Positions 24,201 to 24,757 of a stretch of DNA of 24,757 bases are shown piece by piece. The notes below the pieces were generated by a model. It did not search any database. It was not told the DNA's origin and worked only from the letters and a program-made list of their open reading frames with translations. The position numbers and the translations under genes were made by a program. The number at the start of each line of letters is the position of its first letter. The stretch's first letter is position 1. The DNA is from Archangiaceae bacterium (GTDB lineage Bacteria; Myxococcota; Myxococcia; Myxococcales; Myxococcaceae), in contig JAHFDQ010000022.1 in NCBI GenBank assembly GCA_023248915.1, positions 1 through 24,757 on the forward strand. Direction: 5' to 3'.

Positions 24201-24757
24201 TCCAGTTGTTCGGGTCGTTCCAACGTTCGGTCTGCCCCGACACGATGGACGCGACGGTGGTGTTGTCGGTCGTCATCACCCCGACGTAGAGGGCGGTCGA
24301 CGCCGTGCCCACCAGGGCGCCCGAGTTGGGCGCATTGTCCGCCGCGCTGCCGACGCTCGTGGTGACGAGCGACGAGCTGACGGCGAGCCCGCTGTACTCG
24401 GCGGCGCCGAGGGCCCAACAGTTGGAAGCCACCGGCAGGGACAGCGTGATGGTGAACGGCGACCCGGTGCTGGTGTTCTCGCGGTAGTAGATGGACGCGC
24501 GACCGCTGTCGAAGGCGCCGTCCCAGACGCCATTGGTGACCGCGAGGGTGTAGGTGCCGCCCTGGTTGTCGGTGACCGAGTCGGGAGTCGTCCCGTTGTT
24601 GTCGCCGGTGACGTAGACGACGATGAGGTTGCCGGCAGCCGGTGGCGCGCTGAAGGTGATGTCGTGCAAGTAGAGGTTGCAGGCCCCGCCCGGAATGAGG
24701 CCGGCGGGAGTCTTCTGCACGAACGCGATGGCGCCAAAGCCGAGCGCGGGCATCAGC
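18175..24757 (-). CDS. Giant MYXO-CTERM surface protein with 16 Fn3-like repeats, 5' end beyond window
   Basis: At least 2192 residues are visible, counting from the first Met at 24753. The frame continues past the window edge, and the first residues (LMPALGFGAIAFVQ) look like the end of a signal peptide, so the true start is missing. Residues ~12-220 form a beta-rich domain (AGNLIVVYVTGDN...AEYSGL) also seen in the protein at 14159. Residues ~225-400 form another domain (SGYRLFNNANST...FRLRLLLHVADG...YEELNNFTNST...PFCFRAV) that I recall from other bacterial surface proteins. Residues 404-2114 are 16 fibronectin-III-like repeats with hallmarks ATLNGSANPN, GWFRY and PATTYYFCAIASN. An Asp/Gly linker leads to GCGC (2155-2158), a hydrophobic helix and ARRRRAGVRPSERR. 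It is probably a cell-surface adhesin or spacer. Confidence 0.9.
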   Translation of the reverse strand, partial: LMPALGFGAIAFVQKTPAGLIPGGACNLYLHDITFSAPPAAGNLIVVYVTGDNNGTTPDSVTDNQGGTYTLAVTNGVWDGAFDSGRASIYYRENTSTGSPFTITLSLPVASNCWALGAAEYSGLAVSSSLVTTSVGSAADNAPNSGALVGTASTALYVGVMTTDNTTVASIVSGQTERWNDPNNWNSVTGGEDLLGSGTKTMTWTINPANFWTAVGAVFKAVTVTQSGYRLFNNANSTNVGAALAAQNTAATLASTGTAFRLRLLLHVADGALTAGAQSFKLQFAPRSGTCDTGFAGETYADVTGATTIAFNNNAAPADGAALTANASDPTHGADPIVNQSYEELNNFTNSTTVNPGQDGKWDFSLIDNGAPANNPFCFRAVNASGAVIDGYSVVAEVTTAPALPTVTTSAATAVTSSGATLNGSANPNLSATTGWFRYSTSNPGSCTDAFGTRVPGAGGAALGAGGAAAPYSNAVAALNPATTYYFCAIASNAAGTAFGSVLSFTTAAVAPTVTTSAATGVTSSGATLNGSANPNFSASTGWFRYSTTNPGSCTDAFGTRVPGAGGTALGAGGTAAPYSNAVAALNPATTYYYCAIASNAAGTAFGSVLSFTTTAVVPTVTTSAATAVTSTTATLNGSANPNFSAATGWFRYSTTNPGSCDDAFGTRVPGAGGTALGAGGAASGFTQNLAALTPATTYYFCAIASNAAGTAFGSVLSFTAQLVGPTVVTGAASSVTSGGATLNGSANPNLAATTGWFRYDVTNPGSCTDVFGTRVPGAGGTALGSGGAAAPYSNAVAALNPATTYFFCAIASNAAGTAFGSLLSFTTTAVAPVVTTSAATGVSSSGATLNGSANPNFSGTTGWFRYDTSNPGSCDDVFGTRVPASSGAALGSGSAAAPFSDAVAALNPATTYFFCAIASNAAGTAYGSVLSFTTTAVVPTVLTTAATGVTSSGATLNGSANPNFSATTGWFRYSVTDPGTCSDAFGTRVPGVSGAALGSAGSANPYSNAVASLSPATTYYFCAIASNVAGTAFGPVLSFTTAAIVPTVTTSAATAVTSSGATLNGSANPNFSAATGWFRYSATNPGSCDDAFGTRVPGAGGAALGSGGSAAPYSNAVAALNPATTYYFCAIASNVAGTAFGSVLSFTTAAVVPTVTTSAATGVTSSGATLIGSANPNYSASTGWFRYSATNPGSCTDAFGTRVPGAGGAALGSGGAAAPYSNAVASLNPATTYYFCAIASNAAGTAFGSVLSFTTAAIVPTVTTSAATAVTSTTATLNGSANPNFSAATGWFRYSATNPGSCDDAFGTRVPGAGGTGLGAGGAASGFTQNLAALTPATTYYFCAIASNAAGTAFGSVLSFTAQLVGPTVVTTAASSVTSGGATLNGSANPNFAATTGWFRYDVTNPGSCDDVFGTRLPSAGGAALGSAGAAVPYSNAVSGLNPATTYYFCAIANNAAGTSFGSVLSFTTTAVTPAVTTNAATAVTSSGATLNGSANPNFSATTGWVRYDTSNPGTCDDVFGTRVPASSGAALGSGSAPAPFSDAVASLTPATTYYFCAIASNAAGTAFGSVLSFTTAAVVPTVTTSAATAVTAGGATLNGSANPNYSASTGWFRYSTSDPGTCTDAFGTRVPAVGGTALGAAGTAAPTSNAVAALNPATTYYFCAIADNVAGTAFGSVLSFTTAAVVATVTTAAATAVTLTTGTLNGSANPNFSDSAGWFRYSLTDPGACDDAFGTRVPASSGAALGSGGASVPFPADITGLAPGSLYYFCAIADNTAGTAFGTVLSFATQLIGPTVVTTAAAYVTTDRATLTGSANPNLAATTAWFRFDVTNPASCDDTFGTRMPTSGGTALGSAATPVPYSNAFVGLNPATTHFFCAIANNAGGTGFGSVLSFTTGAVPPTVATVAATAVSSTGATLGGTANPHFSASTGWYRYALADPGACDDTFGTRLPTASGAALGSGGVDTPYSSSLAALNPATAYYFCAIANNVAGTAFGSVLSFTTTAVVPTVTTLATTAVTSTSATLNATANPSFSAATGWFRYSATDPGGCDDSFGTRAPASGAAALGSGSAAVPYSNDLADLSPATTYYFCAVSDNAAGTAFGAMLTFATLDVTSDGGDGGDGGPTDGGELDGGDADSGPPDEGPPQRRIYTVGCGCDGASSGPLLSLAVALGLAGLARRRRAGVRPSERR
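18412..23544 (-). repeat. Tandem array of 16 coding repeats, 321-bp period
   Basis: Sixteen head-to-tail units run from 23544 down to 18412. Each is exactly 107 codons except the last (106). Each unit keeps two cysteines: one in PGSC(T/D)DxFGTR, one in YYFCAIA. Repeats 1-12 are closely similar and repeats 13-16, nearest the C-terminus, are more diverged. Confidence 0.93.
20656..23223 (-). repeat. Six-unit supra-repeat (period 1926 bp) inside the array
   Basis: Units 1-5 pair best with units 7-11, respectively. The clearest pair is unit 3 (22582-22902) and unit 9 (20656-20976), both with the distinctive SGFTQNLAALTP and FTAQLVG and almost identical DNA. The marker GAGGTTCTGGGTGAAGCCCG starts at 22687 and again at 20761, exactly 1926 bp (6 x 321) apart, and the following ~220 bp differ at only a few positions. 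Confidence 0.85.

Overview
The window looks like a chromosome segment of a myxobacterium (Myxococcota, probably Cystobacterineae-like). The supports are high GC with strong third-position GC bias, MYXO-CTERM-type C-terminal sorting tails (a GCGC motif, a hydrophobic stretch, then an Arg cluster) on three adjacent secreted proteins, a Cys-rich repeat lipoprotein with a MopE-type metal-binding motif and a choice-of-anchor L-like domain, and many small lipoproteins. I saw no rRNA, tRNA, CRISPR array, insertion sequence or replication origin. No gene-free stretch exceeds 300 bases.

Layout. Positions 1-2096 hold three minus-strand genes: a partial PKD-like lipoprotein, a HEIGH zinc metallopeptidase and a coiled-coil lipoprotein. 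At 2196-3024 (+) is a SAM methyltransferase whose N-terminal domain appears to have been lost through an internal, frame-shifting deletion. At 3091-5433 (+) is the Cys-rich repeat lipoprotein. It converges on a minus-strand membrane protein (5451-6587) that combines a GIDE-like domain with a C-terminal Tudor-knot-like domain. From 6811 a plus-strand run begins: two membrane proteins and a membrane-anchored helical protein (tightly packed), a YchJ-family protein, an Ada/AraC/AlkA fusion overlapping an Ogt-type methyltransferase (an alkylation-repair pair), a membrane-anchored diheme cytochrome c, and an OPT-family transporter that overlaps the cytochrome gene.

The right third (14.0-24.76 kb) is a surface-protein region. 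It contains a secreted MYXO-CTERM protein (minus), a divergent MYXO-CTERM Ig-like/propeller-like protein (plus), and a giant minus-strand surface protein of more than 2190 residues with 16 tandem fibronectin-III-like repeats, each 107 residues long. The giant gene runs off the right edge at its 5' end.

The most notable structure is a 67-bp direct repeat (65/67 identical) at 14047-14113 and 18162-18228, exactly 4115 bp apart. It matches the 3' coding end of the giant gene and flanks the two smaller MYXO-CTERM genes. Removing one repeat plus the intervening DNA would leave the OPT gene and the giant gene convergent with stops about 20 bp apart. This suggests the two-gene module was inserted at the end of the giant gene. 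The giant gene also carries a six-unit supra-repeat (period 1926 bp), which indicates recent segmental duplication inside the array.
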